Notes: generated by a model from the letters alone, not told the origin. 64,000 nucleotides of DNA from Parabacteroides sp. (GCA_019417325.1 DXVO01000010.1:14442-78441), one strand, 5' to 3'. Positions 9,277 to 19,200 are shown, numbered from the stretch's first letter. Program-made: numbers and translations.

Positions 9277-9864
9277 TCACGGTATCCACTCCAAAACCCC
9301 CGTTACCGGATGTGCTTCCCTCCATGCCTTAAATTCCGCATAATCGCGTACACCATCCTGAAGAACCGCCTGATAATATTCAACTCCCATAATCTTTTCC
9401 GTTTCAGGCGTTTCATATTTAAGTTGGAGGATTGTATTTCTTGTCTCTTCGGTTAGCACTGCGGAAATACGTTCTGCCACATGTTCAAAATACCTGTCAT
9501 ACCGGGAGCCTTTCCGGATATGTATCATATCCATTTGCCAGAGTTCGCCTTCTGCATCCTGATACCAGACATGCCATTCCACACAAGCCTCGATGGTGTG
9601 AAGCAGATTGGTGCATTCTATCTTCTTAATGGATGTGTTTTCCGCCAGTTTAGCCATCGCCTGAAAGCTATCCGCCAGCGTAAGGGGAGAGGAATAAATA
9701 TGAAAATCGATGTCCCGGTGCTTCATCAGCAGTCCGGTCTTTAACGAACCTACCAGATTGATTTCAGCCCCGACGGATTGCCAGATATTTATTACATCTG
9801 TCCGGCGGATCACTTCCCATGCTTTTTCCTGGTTCCTTTTAGCTAATTCTATTATTTGCTGCAT
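9277..9864 (-). CDS. Nucleotidyltransferase-fold protein (MNT-like)
   Basis: 195 residues from the ATG at 9864; an upstream TTG at 9885 is open but unlikely. It shows the minimal nucleotidyltransferase signature: GS at residues 39-40 ('INLVGSLKTGL') and two carboxylates at 51 and 53 ('HRDIDFHIY'), which would bind metal and NTP. The middle has a Trp-rich segment ('VEWHVWYQDAEGELWQMDMI') with a further acidic residue that could complete the metal site. Members are often toxin-like or antibiotic-modifying, but I cannot assign a substrate, and there is no HEPN partner beside it. It lies alone between two heptad-repeat elements. Confidence 0.7.
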   Translation of the reverse strand: MQQIIELAKRNQEKAWEVIRRTDVINIWQSVGAEINLVGSLKTGLLMKHRDIDFHIYSSPLTLADSFQAMAKLAENTSIKKIECTNLLHTIEACVEWHVWYQDAEGELWQMDMIHIRKGSRYDRYFEHVAERISAVLTEETRNTILQLKYETPETEKIMGVEYYQAVLQDGVRDYAEFKAWREAHPVTGVLEWIP

Positions 9865-9931
9865 ACGTCTTGTTTTAGGCTGCAAAAATAGGCAGAAAGA
9901 AATTGATGGGAAATAGCTAATTATAACTATT

Positions 9932-10031
9932 TAGTTGACAGTTGACAAGTGACAGTTGACAGTTATTTCGGCTTTCTGCCGATTTGTATACCGGACGCGA
10001 AGCCCAACTGTCACCTGTCAATTGTCAACTA
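9932..10031. repeat. Dispersed inverted-repeat element, copy A
   Basis: About 100 bp bounded by TAGTTGACA (9932-9940) and TGTCAACTA (10023-10031). Each end is made of GACAGTT-type heptads; the core contains TTCGGCTTTCTGCCGA and GGACGCGAAGCCC. The reverse complement aligns closely with the element at 21778-21880, so this is a second copy in opposite orientation. It ends 2 bp from the stop codon of the DUF6261-type gene. Size and ends suggest a non-autonomous, MITE-like or REP-like element. Confidence 0.75.
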
Positions 10032-10033
10032 AT

Positions 10034-10831
10034 TCACAGTTCCTCCGGCTTGTCCCCATCGCTGCCACCTTCGGCGTCCGGATTGGGTCGGTTGCTGCTG
10101 CCGCTGTCGGTTTTGCCGCCTTTGCCTTTTCCATGACGTAAGGAGGCGGAAACACGGAATTCGTCTATCATGGCATTCCACCAGGTGAAAAGCTCCAGAT
10201 ATTTGGTTTCACCGTTCACCAAAGCAAGGGCGTTGAGGGCTTCCGCCAGGGTTTCGTAGGCGGCATCGAATGCCGGGCGGGTTTCTTCGGATTTCTGCGG
10301 GGTGTTGCGCTGGCCGGATTCCATGCGGCGGGCATCGGAGAGCGCGGCGCATTCGGCATTTGCTTTTTTGAGTTCGCTAATCCATGCGGTCAGGCCGAGG
10401 GTGGCGAAATCCGCTTTCATCACATCCGATTCGGCTGCCTGTATAAAGTTTTCCGTCATACCGGTCTGGTCGTTGAAGCTGAGGCGGGTGGTGTTTTTAT
10501 ATTTATCGGCAAAGGGAATCAACCGTTTGGCAGCCGTTTGTTTGTCGGTATCGAAATGGTTGGCAAAAGTACGTATCTGGTCGAGGATAGCGGATTGCGT
10601 AGCGTCGCGCTTTTTGTCGGCGCTACCCATTTCTGAGGTCAATGCACTTTTGGAGAGTTTGACCAGACTGTCGTCGTAATCTTGCAGGGCTTTTTGAAAA
10701 CTTTCAAAAGGGGCGGTTACGCCTAATGCGGATACTCCTGCTGTTTGGATTTGCAGTTCGATGGCACGTCCTGCCGCCAGCAATTCGTTGTTGCGTAATC
10801 TTGATTTGGGAAATTTTTGAATTTTAGCCAT
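10034..10831 (-). CDS. DUF6261-type protein with C-terminal SDGDKPEEL tail
   Basis: 265 residues from the ATG at 10831 (MAKIQKFPKSRLRNNE, the usual opening of this Bacteroidales family); an ATG three codons upstream is also open. Largely alpha-helical, with no signal peptide or membrane segment. The last 35 residues are a low-complexity linker rich in Gly, Ser, Lys and Asp, ending in GSDGDKPEEL. The same final nonapeptide ends the unrelated protein at 50428-51207. Function unknown. It is the last gene downstream of a FISUMP lipoprotein gene and is separated from it by a palindromic repeat array. Confidence 0.75.
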   Translation of the reverse strand: MAKIQKFPKSRLRNNELLAAGRAIELQIQTAGVSALGVTAPFESFQKALQDYDDSLVKLSKSALTSEMGSADKKRDATQSAILDQIRTFANHFDTDKQTAAKRLIPFADKYKNTTRLSFNDQTGMTENFIQAAESDVMKADFATLGLTAWISELKKANAECAALSDARRMESGQRNTPQKSEETRPAFDAAYETLAEALNALALVNGETKYLELFTWWNAMIDEFRVSASLRHGKGKGGKTDSGSSNRPNPDAEGGSDGDKPEEL

Positions 10832-10873
10832 GTGAATCATGTTTTAAATGTTTATTATGTCATTGAAAATGTT

Positions 10874-11167
10874 TCCGTACCGGTACGAAAGTAGGATACA
10901 GCACTGTTTGATGCCTCCGTATTGGTACGGAACGGTTTTGCAGCACTGTTTGGGGCTTCCGTATCGGTACGGATACGTTTTACATTGCTGTTTAATGCCT
11001 CCGTACTGATACGAAACGATTTTACATCACTGTTTTGTGCTTCCGTACCGATACGGAAGCCCCAAACAGTGCTGCGTACCGCTTTCGTACTGGTACGGAG
11101 AGAAAATACAGTGCTGTTTTCTGCCTTTGCCTGTGGGCGGAGCTGTTTTGCAGCACTGCATCCTGCT
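10874..11167. repeat. 42-bp tandem array of palindromes (core CCGTACCGGTACGG)
   Basis: Units start at 10874, 10916, 10958, 11000, 11042 and 11084, exactly 42 bp apart, with a decayed seventh at 11126. Each begins with a near-palindrome of the type CCGTAYYGGTACGG followed by a conserved segment like GCAGCACTGTTTGGGGC. In the fifth unit the spacer is inverted: 10940-10973 and 11042-11075 form a perfect 34-bp inverted repeat. Because 42 is divisible by 3, frames stay open on both strands (a 137-codon frame on minus, 131 on plus) and give 14-residue repeats, but these look like consequences of the repeat rather than genes. Confidence 0.85.
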
Positions 11168-11208
11168 ATTGAACACCTCTGGGGAGGTAAATTAAATAAA
11201 TCGAATGC

Positions 11209-11256
11209 GGTCGGCAATCGAAGATCAGCCTTAGTTAATTCGCCGACCTTTTTTAT
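11209..11256 (+). terminator. Hairpin with T-tract on the plus strand, downstream of the FISUMP gene
   Basis: GGTCGGC (11209-11215) pairs with GCCGACC (11242-11248), and on the plus strand the stem is followed by TTTTTT. It would stop transcription coming rightward across the palindrome array before it runs antisense into the lipoprotein gene. On the minus strand it lies just after that gene's stop codon at 11253 and could also end or slow that transcript, though no T-tract follows there. Confidence 0.5.
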
Positions 11257-14200
11257 TCTTGGAGACATCGAACGGAGAAGCCGCCCGCCCTGCCGTTCGT
11301 GTTCCGGCCCAACGTAGCACCGGCGAAGGCCACGTAGCGAGCGTACGTACTACCGGACGGAACCGACGACGACCAGTAGTAGCCGCCGGAACCCTGACTG
11401 CTGGACAAACCGTCAACGTAGTACCGAAGACCCGCAGCAGGCAAAATTAATGTAGGGCCCTTCTCGGAAGGAACTTCCATTAGGTGGGTCGTTGAATCCC
11501 ATGTTTTTATAATACTGCTATTACCTGCGCCTATTGCCGCCCATTCAGCCATGGTAGGTACACGCCAACCTTCAGGACAAGGGTCAGAAGGGGTTTTACG
11601 GGCGGTCTTTGTCGCATCGGCTGTAGAATTAGCTACCTCATCAAGGTTCCATAACTTCTGATACCAAGCAGATGCTACCATACTACTGCTTGACGGATTA
11701 TCCGCACCGGCCTCGAAACGCAACCAGTTATACTGGGTTGGAGAAGAGGAAGGGGCTATGATAAATTTTTTATCCCAAGGGCTCATATCGGCAAGAGCAC
11801 CCTCACCGGTTGGGAAACCTAACGGGTCTGTTTTACCATCAAACTTTTCATCATTAGTGACATCACTGTTATTCGTATTCGTAAAGCCGTATTTACGGCC
11901 CCACTGGAATAATAGACCGCAAGTTGTTGTAAGGTCATTGGTGCCACCGGCAGTAGAAGAACCGGTAGGGACGGTGGTCGGTATCTCGGTTGCACCCACA
12001 TTCACAGGAGCCCAATAAGTCGTACTGCCTGTTCCCTTCATCTGCACTGCCGTATAACGCTTGGTATCACTGACCGGATAAGTTACGGTATTCGCACTAC
12101 GGTAGAGGTCATATTCTTTTATTGCGGTATTTCCACTTTGAATTTTCAGCGCGGCTTTATTCGCCTGATAAAGTTTATCATCGCCACTTGTCTCCGGAAC
12201 CACGACTTTTAAAGCAAAAACACGGCGGTTTCCACTACCGGCAGTCGGAGCCTGAACCTCAGGAGTAAACCACGACAAGTCTCCGCCGAATGCGGCATAA
12301 CCAGATGTTGCTACAGAAGGCTCGAACAGGGAGTTTGCATTAATGGTGACAGTGCCTCCCTCAGTACCTACGCGTACGGCATTACGGCTTTCAACTGTTT
12401 TCGATTCAAAGTCGCTTATTGTACATGTTGGATTACCAAATGTCGGTTCATCTACTATAGATAAAGTGACAGAGATTTCTTTCAAGCCGTCTAACTTATG
12501 ATGGAATTTAAACGTCATTTCGCCCGGATTGGCGGTAGGGAAACCGGCTTTGTCCACTTTTACCTCAAACTTGTAAGTGTCCGTATCCAAATCGCTTTCC
12601 GTTTTATCGACAGTCATCCATTCGGGTAGGTCTACCAATTTACTGCCGCCTTTACAATCTACTGAAAGCGTAACAGAGGGAATCTCAACAGACGAAACGG
12701 CTTTTAATATCAGCTTATTATCCGCAAAGCTGCTTGTGCCATCAGAGGTGGACTGGGCAAGTCCAGGGACAAAAGACAGTGCTTCAACAAGAAGCGTATT
12801 GCCCTTTCCGGTGGCATCGTCGATAAAACGGATGATGCCGCGGGGATAAACGCCTCCTGTATAACCAGACTTCATTGAGATGATAAACTTATGTTCCGTA
12901 CCGGAGATGGTAGATGATGCTGCCTTTGTTATGGGTTCTTCCTTTATTTCCAGCCAGTCGTAATTTTTCTTGGCATACCGGAGCGTATGCGACATGGTGG
13001 AAGTGGCAGTGGTGGAAAGAGAAAACTTACTATCGGCAGCAAGGAACATCGATACCGTTTTCGTATCGGCATCGTAAGAGGTGGCTGCATCGGCTATACC
13101 GTCCGGGTCGAATATGAAATTACCCGAACCGGCGGTTGGGTCAAGGCCGTCGATATCGCCGCCTTCATCCCATTCTTCTACATCCAAAGTGAAGTCTAAT
13201 TTGTATTCATCGGCTTTTGTAATGCCGATGGTATACCGGTGGTTATTATTGATTTCAAGGGCAACCGAGCCGCCGTCGGCTGTAGGCTGTACAAAATGAA
13301 TCTGGTAGGTTACGTCCGTTGTTTCCGTTTGGTTTACCTGATAGGTACCTTTCAGAATCAGGTAACCGTCATCTTTCAAAAGACTGGGATAACTGTAAAA
13401 AGCGGATACCTGCAAACCGTCATTGGCTTTATCGCCTTCAAAAGCACGTTCAGGATAAGTTATCAAATCGCCGTCTGCTGCAGGAGATGCGCCGTATACT
13501 TTGACAGGAAAGAAAGAGACTCCCTTCCGTCCGTTACCCATCGAGATGGATTCCAGATGGAAGCGGGAGTCTGTCTCTATATTGCTCACATCAAAGCGGG
13601 CCATCGTGCGTGTCAACTTAAACCCGGTCTGTACGCGCGCGGAAGAGTCAAAATCAGTCAGGTCGATAGGCACGGTTTGCGAACCGACCATCGGAAGGGG
13701 CAGGCTTAAAGCTGCGTCAGTCACCGCAAGCAGTGGGGAATGAAGTTTCTGAAAGTCTGTTTCGGAGGGCGTCCCTTCAGATAAATTACCAGTGGTTATA
13801 TCGTATTCGAGTGGAAGGAAATAGGTATCTTCTATCTTATCGCCTGCCGGATTCACCAAGTCTGTTTGGTTGGCAAGGCAGTAAAGACGTACGAACATAC
13901 CTTTTTGGAGTTCAAGCAGGGCGGTGGTGGTCGCATTGTCCGCACCCACAGCAAGGTTCAGTTTATTGGCTCCTGCCGGCAAAGCTATACCTTCGGGACG
14001 GTAGGCAAAGCGTTCACGATACGTATAAGTGCCTGCTTCGTTAGTAGATGCGAACACGTAAATATCCAGTGTGGAGATTTCGTTTTCTTCCTTAGTTGCA
14101 ATGGGTACATCGGCTTTTGTTTCCGATTTAGTTGTGGCTACTGCGAGTTTGTTCTTAAAGGAAAGAAGTACTTCACGTTTGTTTTCACTGCCTGCTCCAC

Positions 14201-14342
14201 CTGTGGATGTGCGGTCTGTCTTGTCTGCTTCTGCCGTACAGGAAGCGAGCAGCACGGTGGCAAGCATATACATACTTGCCGCGAGTGCCTGTACCGGTCT
14301 GATAGAGGGACATAGACCTTGTAGTTTCGTTTTCATCTTCAT
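11253..14342 (-). CDS. Large surface lipoprotein: fimbrillin-like N-terminus, BACON-like domains, FISUMP C-terminus (locus 1)
   Basis: 1029 residues. Signal peptide with lipobox LLASC (Cys about 35), so lipid-anchored and probably surface-exposed. Residues about 55-390 resemble fimbrillin/Mfa-type N-terminal domains ('EVLLSFKNKL', 'ISTLDIYVFAS'). BACON-like segments follow ('DWLEIKEEP', later 'LPEWMTVDKTESD'). The C-terminus is a FISUMP (C-type-lectin-like) domain: 'DPCPEGWRVPTMAEWAAI', 'YYWSSS', ending 'GGFSVRCLQE'. The last 40 codons are GC-rich (about 68% over 11281-11400) and very poor in A on the coding strand, unlike the rest of the gene. A paralogue lies at 47067-50282. Upstream is an invertible-promoter candidate (14463-14649). 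Probably an adhesin or pilus tip. Confidence 0.88.
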   Translation of the reverse strand: MKMKTKLQGLCPSIRPVQALAASMYMLATVLLASCTAEADKTDRTSTGGAGSENKREVLLSFKNKLAVATTKSETKADVPIATKEENEISTLDIYVFASTNEAGTYTYRERFAYRPEGIALPAGANKLNLAVGADNATTTALLELQKGMFVRLYCLANQTDLVNPAGDKIEDTYFLPLEYDITTGNLSEGTPSETDFQKLHSPLLAVTDAALSLPLPMVGSQTVPIDLTDFDSSARVQTGFKLTRTMARFDVSNIETDSRFHLESISMGNGRKGVSFFPVKVYGASPAADGDLITYPERAFEGDKANDGLQVSAFYSYPSLLKDDGYLILKGTYQVNQTETTDVTYQIHFVQPTADGGSVALEINNNHRYTIGITKADEYKLDFTLDVEEWDEGGDIDGLDPTAGSGNFIFDPDGIADAATSYDADTKTVSMFLAADSKFSLSTTATSTMSHTLRYAKKNYDWLEIKEEPITKAASSTISGTEHKFIISMKSGYTGGVYPRGIIRFIDDATGKGNTLLVEALSFVPGLAQSTSDGTSSFADNKLILKAVSSVEIPSVTLSVDCKGGSKLVDLPEWMTVDKTESDLDTDTYKFEVKVDKAGFPTANPGEMTFKFHHKLDGLKEISVTLSIVDEPTFGNPTCTISDFESKTVESRNAVRVGTEGGTVTINANSLFEPSVATSGYAAFGGDLSWFTPEVQAPTAGSGNRRVFALKVVVPETSGDDKLYQANKAALKIQSGNTAIKEYDLYRSANTVTYPVSDTKRYTAVQMKGTGSTTYWAPVNVGATEIPTTVPTGSSTAGGTNDLTTTCGLLFQWGRKYGFTNTNNSDVTNDEKFDGKTDPLGFPTGEGALADMSPWDKKFIIAPSSSPTQYNWLRFEAGADNPSSSSMVASAWYQKLWNLDEVANSTADATKTARKTPSDPCPEGWRVPTMAEWAAIGAGNSSIIKTWDSTTHLMEVPSEKGPTLILPAAGLRYYVDGLSSSQGSGGYYWSSSVPSGSTYARYVAFAGATLGRNTNGRAGGFSVRCLQE

Positions 14343-14462
14343 ATATTTAATCGTTTGTATTTGTTATTACCCTGTTCCTGTTCTCTTTCATCCGCGTCAA
14401 AAATCAATCCGTGTCTGACAACTATCCAATCGAATGGTTTATAAAAAATAAAACAGGTAGTT

Positions 14463-14649
14463 CAATTAAGACTACGTTAAGATTGACAAATATATAAAGA
14501 TATTACTACATATTAATACCATAAGCCTTTGATTATTAATGCTTATTACGTATAGAAAATCCTCAAAATCGTGAAGATTTATGAATCTCAACAACTTTCA
14601 CGGCATGAGATTTATTAAGATATCCTAATTTTTAACGTAGTCTTAATTG
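14463..14649. promoter_or_regulatory. Candidate invertible promoter (18-bp perfect inverted repeats) upstream of the locus 1 lipoprotein
   Basis: CAATTAAGACTACGTTAA (14463-14480) and its exact reverse complement TTAACGTAGTCTTAATTG (14632-14649) flank 151 bp of AT-rich DNA. Inside, next to the left repeat, the minus strand carries TATATTTG (complement of 14487-14494), a perfect -7 box reading out through the repeat toward the lipoprotein ATG at 14342. A -33 match is weak (TTA where TTG is expected). This geometry is that of phase-variable promoters in Bacteroidales. In the orientation seen here the promoter faces the gene (ON). Confidence 0.65.
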
Positions 14650-14810
14650 GACTCAACGGATTCTTTCCAGCGTATCGAGCCGTAATAGACTTCACCGCCT
14701 GTAAATATAGACCTCTGTGCAATGGGGTTTGAAAAAGTGATTAGTATTTTGGAGCGCCGATGTCATAGCTAAAGAGACAGATTGGCTAAATAGTAGAAAA
14801 TATAAAGACG

Positions 14811-14854
14811 AAGGGGCTGCCTGACTGAAGTATATCTCAGTTTGACAGCCCCTT
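14811..14854 (-). terminator. Terminator of the RND efflux operon
   Basis: AAGGGGCTG (14811-14819) pairs with CAGCCCCTT (14846-14854), with further pairing of GACTGA/TCAGTT inside. It lies 27 bp after the stop codon of the outer-membrane factor gene. On the minus strand a T-rich stretch follows the stem. Confidence 0.75.
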
Positions 14855-14880
14855 TCTAAATACTATTTTAGAAAAAGCGT

Positions 14881-16254
14881 TTATTCTTCGGTAGCGCCAC
14901 CCCCTACGGCATGGTATAAGCTGATAACACCTTGTATTTCATCAAACCGGTCAGCCTCCATACTTAACTGGGCTTGTAGCAAAGATTGTTGAGCTGTCAA
15001 TACCTCTAAATAGGTAGTAGTTCCGTGGTCCATTAACAATTGCGTGCTTCTTACAGCGGTTTGCAGGGATGTGACCTGTTTTTCATCTAACGTGATACGT
15101 GCACGTGCCGTTTGCCATTGTTTTAGCGCATTGTTTACTTCGCTTCCTGCATTCAGCAAACTTTGATGGAAAGCAAGAGTCGCTTCTTCCTGCTGTGCCT
15201 TGGCTATTTTCAGGTTGGCGATATTCGCACCTTTATTGAATAACGGTTGTGTCAATGAGCCGATGGCCTGTAGCAATAAGGCTCCCGGGTTCGAAATGAT
15301 GCCGCCACCGCTGTTCGTCCATCCTACAGAACCGCTCAGGGTGATGTTGGGATAGAAAGAACTGCGTGCCTTGTTTACCCCGTAAAAGGCTTGTGCAAGC
15401 GCGTATTCAGCCTGTTGTACATCCGGACGGTTCTTCAATAAATCCAAAGGTATTCCTGTTGTCAATGTCTGAGGAAAAGCCTGGTTATCGAGCGTACCCC
15501 GTTCGATTGCCTGAGGTGTTTTGCCGAGTACCGTGGAGAGGCTGTTCTCCGCTTCGTTGATTTGTTGGCGAAGCGTCAGGAGGGAGGCTTCTACGGAAAG
15601 GCAATTGGCCTCAGCCTGAGATACGGCAGCTTCATTGCTTAAGCCTGCTTTTTTCATTGCGTACATGGCTCGTACGTTTTCTTGCCAAAGGGCAGCCGTC
15701 CGTTCACTAATGGCAAGTTGTTTATCGAGTAATAAAAGTGTATAGTAGGTATTGGCTATTGTGGAAATTAGTTGTGTCCGGACGGCCTGCCTATAGGATT
15801 TTGTTTCTTCGAGAGCGGCTTTCGCACTGCGTTTCGCATTAGTCAGTTTACCGAATATGTCGATTTCCCAACTGGCGGAAACCGGCAACTGGTAGCTTTT
15901 GGATGCTTTGCTTCCATCAAAACTGCTGATTGTCCCCTGCGGAGTGAGGGATAATGCCGGGAGATAAGCCAAGCGAGAGGTCATTAAAGCCGCCTCGGCT
16001 TCCTGTACCCGTAGATGGGCGGTGCGTAAGTCTGTGTTATTTTCCAATCCTTCCTCTATCAGCGCTTGCAACTGCGGGTCGGTAAAGAGTTCCTGCCAGG
16101 CAAGTGCTCCGATGCCGGAAGTATCGGTTTCCGCTACTTCCTCCCTGTATAAGTTTTCCGGGACATCCGTTGCCGGCTTATAGGAGGTGTAGATGCCGCA
16201 GCCACTCAGTGAGAAGGCTGCGACGGTTAGTAAAAATGTATTTTTATAGTTCAT
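14881..16254 (-). CDS. RND efflux outer-membrane factor, TolC/NodT family lipoprotein
   Basis: 457 residues. Lipobox LSGCG near residue 19 after a typical signal peptide. Two OEP repeats with the long coiled-coil helices of TolC-type channels ('DLRTAHLRVQEAEAALMTSR' and, in the second half, 'LKNRPDVQQAEYALAQA', a family hallmark). It forms the outer-membrane exit duct of the tripartite pump. It starts 2 bp after the end of the pump gene, so the two are co-transcribed and probably translationally coupled. Last gene of the operon. Confidence 0.95.
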   Translation of the reverse strand: MNYKNTFLLTVAAFSLSGCGIYTSYKPATDVPENLYREEVAETDTSGIGALAWQELFTDPQLQALIEEGLENNTDLRTAHLRVQEAEAALMTSRLAYLPALSLTPQGTISSFDGSKASKSYQLPVSASWEIDIFGKLTNAKRSAKAALEETKSYRQAVRTQLISTIANTYYTLLLLDKQLAISERTAALWQENVRAMYAMKKAGLSNEAAVSQAEANCLSVEASLLTLRQQINEAENSLSTVLGKTPQAIERGTLDNQAFPQTLTTGIPLDLLKNRPDVQQAEYALAQAFYGVNKARSSFYPNITLSGSVGWTNSGGGIISNPGALLLQAIGSLTQPLFNKGANIANLKIAKAQQEEATLAFHQSLLNAGSEVNNALKQWQTARARITLDEKQVTSLQTAVRSTQLLMDHGTTTYLEVLTAQQSLLQAQLSMEADRFDEIQGVISLYHAVGGGATEE

Positions 16255-16256
16255 AT

Positions 16257-19200
16257 TTATTCCTCTTTCTTTTTGCTGTCGAGATATTGTTGTCTCTCGA
16301 CGGTTTCAGTTACTACTTCCTCTTGTATCTGCCAGTCGTGTGTAGGTTCGAATTGTATCGGACGAACTTTTTCCTGTAAATATTGGAATACGATGAATAA
16401 AGTCGGCACGATAAATAATAAGGCAAGCGTACCAATCAACATACCGCCTACGGCTCCGGTTCCTAATGAACTGTTACCGTTGGCACCTACACCGGTTGCC
16501 ACCATCAGCGGAAGCAAACCGAATACCATGGTCAGCGCCGTCATCAGGATAGGACGCAGACGGGCTTTGGCTGCGGATAAGGCAGCGGAGGTCAGGCTCA
16601 TTCCTGCGGCACGGCGTTCGGAGGCATATTCAGTCAGCAGGATGGCTGTCTTAGCCAACAACCCGATAAGCATAATCAACCCGGTTTGCAGATAGATATT
16701 GTTTTCCAGCCCCATTAATTTGGCAAACACGAAACTACCCATCAATCCGAACGGAACAGAAAGGATTACGGCAAACGGGATTAAGAAGCTTTCGTAAAGC
16801 GCACTCAGGATTAAGTAAATCATCAGGATACAGATGGCAAAGATGATCAGCGTCGTATTGCTTTGTTGGTTTTCTTCGCGGGTGATACCGCCGAAGTCGT
16901 AACCATATCCTTTGGGAAGTGCCTGCTCGGCTGTTTCCTTAACCGCTTTGATTGCATCACCCGTACTGTATCCGGGAGCCGGCATGGCATTTACGGCAAT
17001 GGAGTTGTACATATTGAAACGGCTCAGGCTTTCTGCACCATAGCTGCGTGTAAGAGAAACAAACTGACTGAGAGGCGCCATTTCGCCATTTGCCATCCGT
17101 ACAAACGTATTGTTCAGTGAGGTTTCGTCCAAACGGTATTGAGGGTCTGCCTGTATCATTACTTTATATACCTTGGAGAAACGGTTGAAGTCGGAAACAT
17201 ATTGTCCTCCGTAATATCCGGACAGTGTGCTAAGTACGGCATTCGGAGTGATTCCGGCACGTTTGCATTGGGCGGCATCCACTTTGACAGTCCATTGCGG
17301 ATAACGGATATCGAAGGTTGAATAAGCCATCGAGATTTCAGGACGCTGGTTCAATGCTCCCAGGTATTGCTGGGTGGTGTTGAAGAATGTGCCTATATCG
17401 CTATCCGATTTGTCCTGCATATGCAGTTCCAGTGCATTACCCATACCATATCCCGGAATCATACCCGGAGAGATAGCGAAGATACTTGCATCTTTGATGT
17501 CGGCCGTCCTGCCGTATACTTGTCCGATGACAGCTTGTACATGGTCTTCCTCGTTGGTACGTTCGTCCCACGGTTTCAGTTTGATAATCAGCATACCGAA
17601 AGAGTTACCCTGTCCTGCCAGCAAGCCGTAACCGCTGACTTTCTGGATGTGTTTCACTTGTGGAATACCTTCCAGGCGTTGCTCTATCTGTACCATAATA
17701 TCATCGGTCGTCTTTAAGGAACTTCCGGCTGCGGTACTGACATTTACGAATAATACGCCTTGGTCTTCATCCGGAACCAAACCGGTCTTGGTGGTATTCA
17801 TCAATACGGCAAGAGCGGCGATGGAACATGCCAGAAGTGACCAGACCAGCCATTTGCGTTTGATGAAGAAAAGTACACCTGTTTTGTATTTTTCAATCAT
17901 AGAGTTGAATGCCGCATTGAAAGCCTTACGGAAACGGGCAGCAAAATTATTCTTTTGTGTACCGTCTTCGTTAATATAAGGTTTTAATATCAGTGCACAT
18001 AATGCCGGGCTCAGTGTTAATGCGTTGATGGTGGAAATACCTACGGCAACCGCCATCGTCAGACCGAACTGGGTATAGAAAGTACCGGATGTCCCACTCA
18101 TGAAAGAGACAGGGATAAACACCGCCATAAATACTAAAGAGGTAGAGATAATTGCAGAGGATAGCCCTTTCATCGCATCGATACTTGCCATATAAGACGA
18201 CCTGTATCCAACGTCGAATCGGGCCTGCACCGCCTCGACAACGACAATCGCATCGTCCACCACCGTACCGATTACAAGGACTAAGGCAAATAAGGTAATC
18301 AGGTTGATACTGAATCCGGCGATAGTCATGAATGCGAATGTTCCGATTAGCGAAACAACAATACTTACAGAAGGGATAATCGTAGAGCGGAAGTCCTGCA
18401 AGAAGAAATAGACCACCAGGATTACCAGCAGGATGGCTTCAAGCAGTGTTTTAACAACCTCGTGGATGGAAGCAAACAGGAAGTCGTTGGAACTCATCAT
18501 CTGGTCGATTTCCACGTCTTTGGGTAACTCTTTTTTCGCTTCTTCCAGCAGTTTGTCGATGTTTTGGTTTACTTCTGTTGCGTTGGAACCTGCTGTCTGG
18601 AATATCATACAGGAGATGGAGTTATGGCCGTCCATACCGCCTTTGTAGGCGTAGCTGTCTTTTCCCAATTCTACATCTGCAATCTCTTTCAGTTTCAGTA
18701 CTTCTCCGTCTTCGGTGGAGCGGATAACGATTTCCCCGAACTCTTCGGGGGTCATCAAACGCCCGGTATATTTCATTGTATACTGGTAGGTTTCATCCGA
18801 GTTCTCACCGAAAGAACCGGTTGCCGCTTCGATGTTTTGTTCGGCAAGGGCTGATGTCACATCCGACGGAATCAGTTTATACTGTGCCATAATATCCGGT
18901 TTCATCCAGATACGCATACTGTAGCTGCCTCCCATAACCATCATATCGCCTACGCCGGAGATACGGAGAATCGCAGGCTTCAGGTTGATGTTGATATAGT
19001 TGGCAAGGAAATTGTCGTCGTATGTATTGTTCGGACTGTGTAGGGAGAACATTTGCAGGATACTGGTTTGCCGTTTGGAGGTAGTCACACCCACCTGCGT
19101 TACTTCTGCCGGTAACTGTCCGGTTGCTTTGGATACACGGTTCTGCACGTTTACGGCAGCCATATCCGGGTCGGTTCCCTGCTTGAAGTAAACTGTGATA

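Noticed and set aside
10855..11268. 137-codon open frame on the minus strand with 14-residue repeats
   Set aside because: It lies wholly over the 42-bp array, whose length is divisible by 3, so frames stay open on both strands. No homology-like features; it overlaps the lipoprotein end. Recorded as a repeat array.
10922..11317. 131-codon open frame on the plus strand over the same array
   Set aside because: Same cause as above; runs antisense into the lipoprotein gene.
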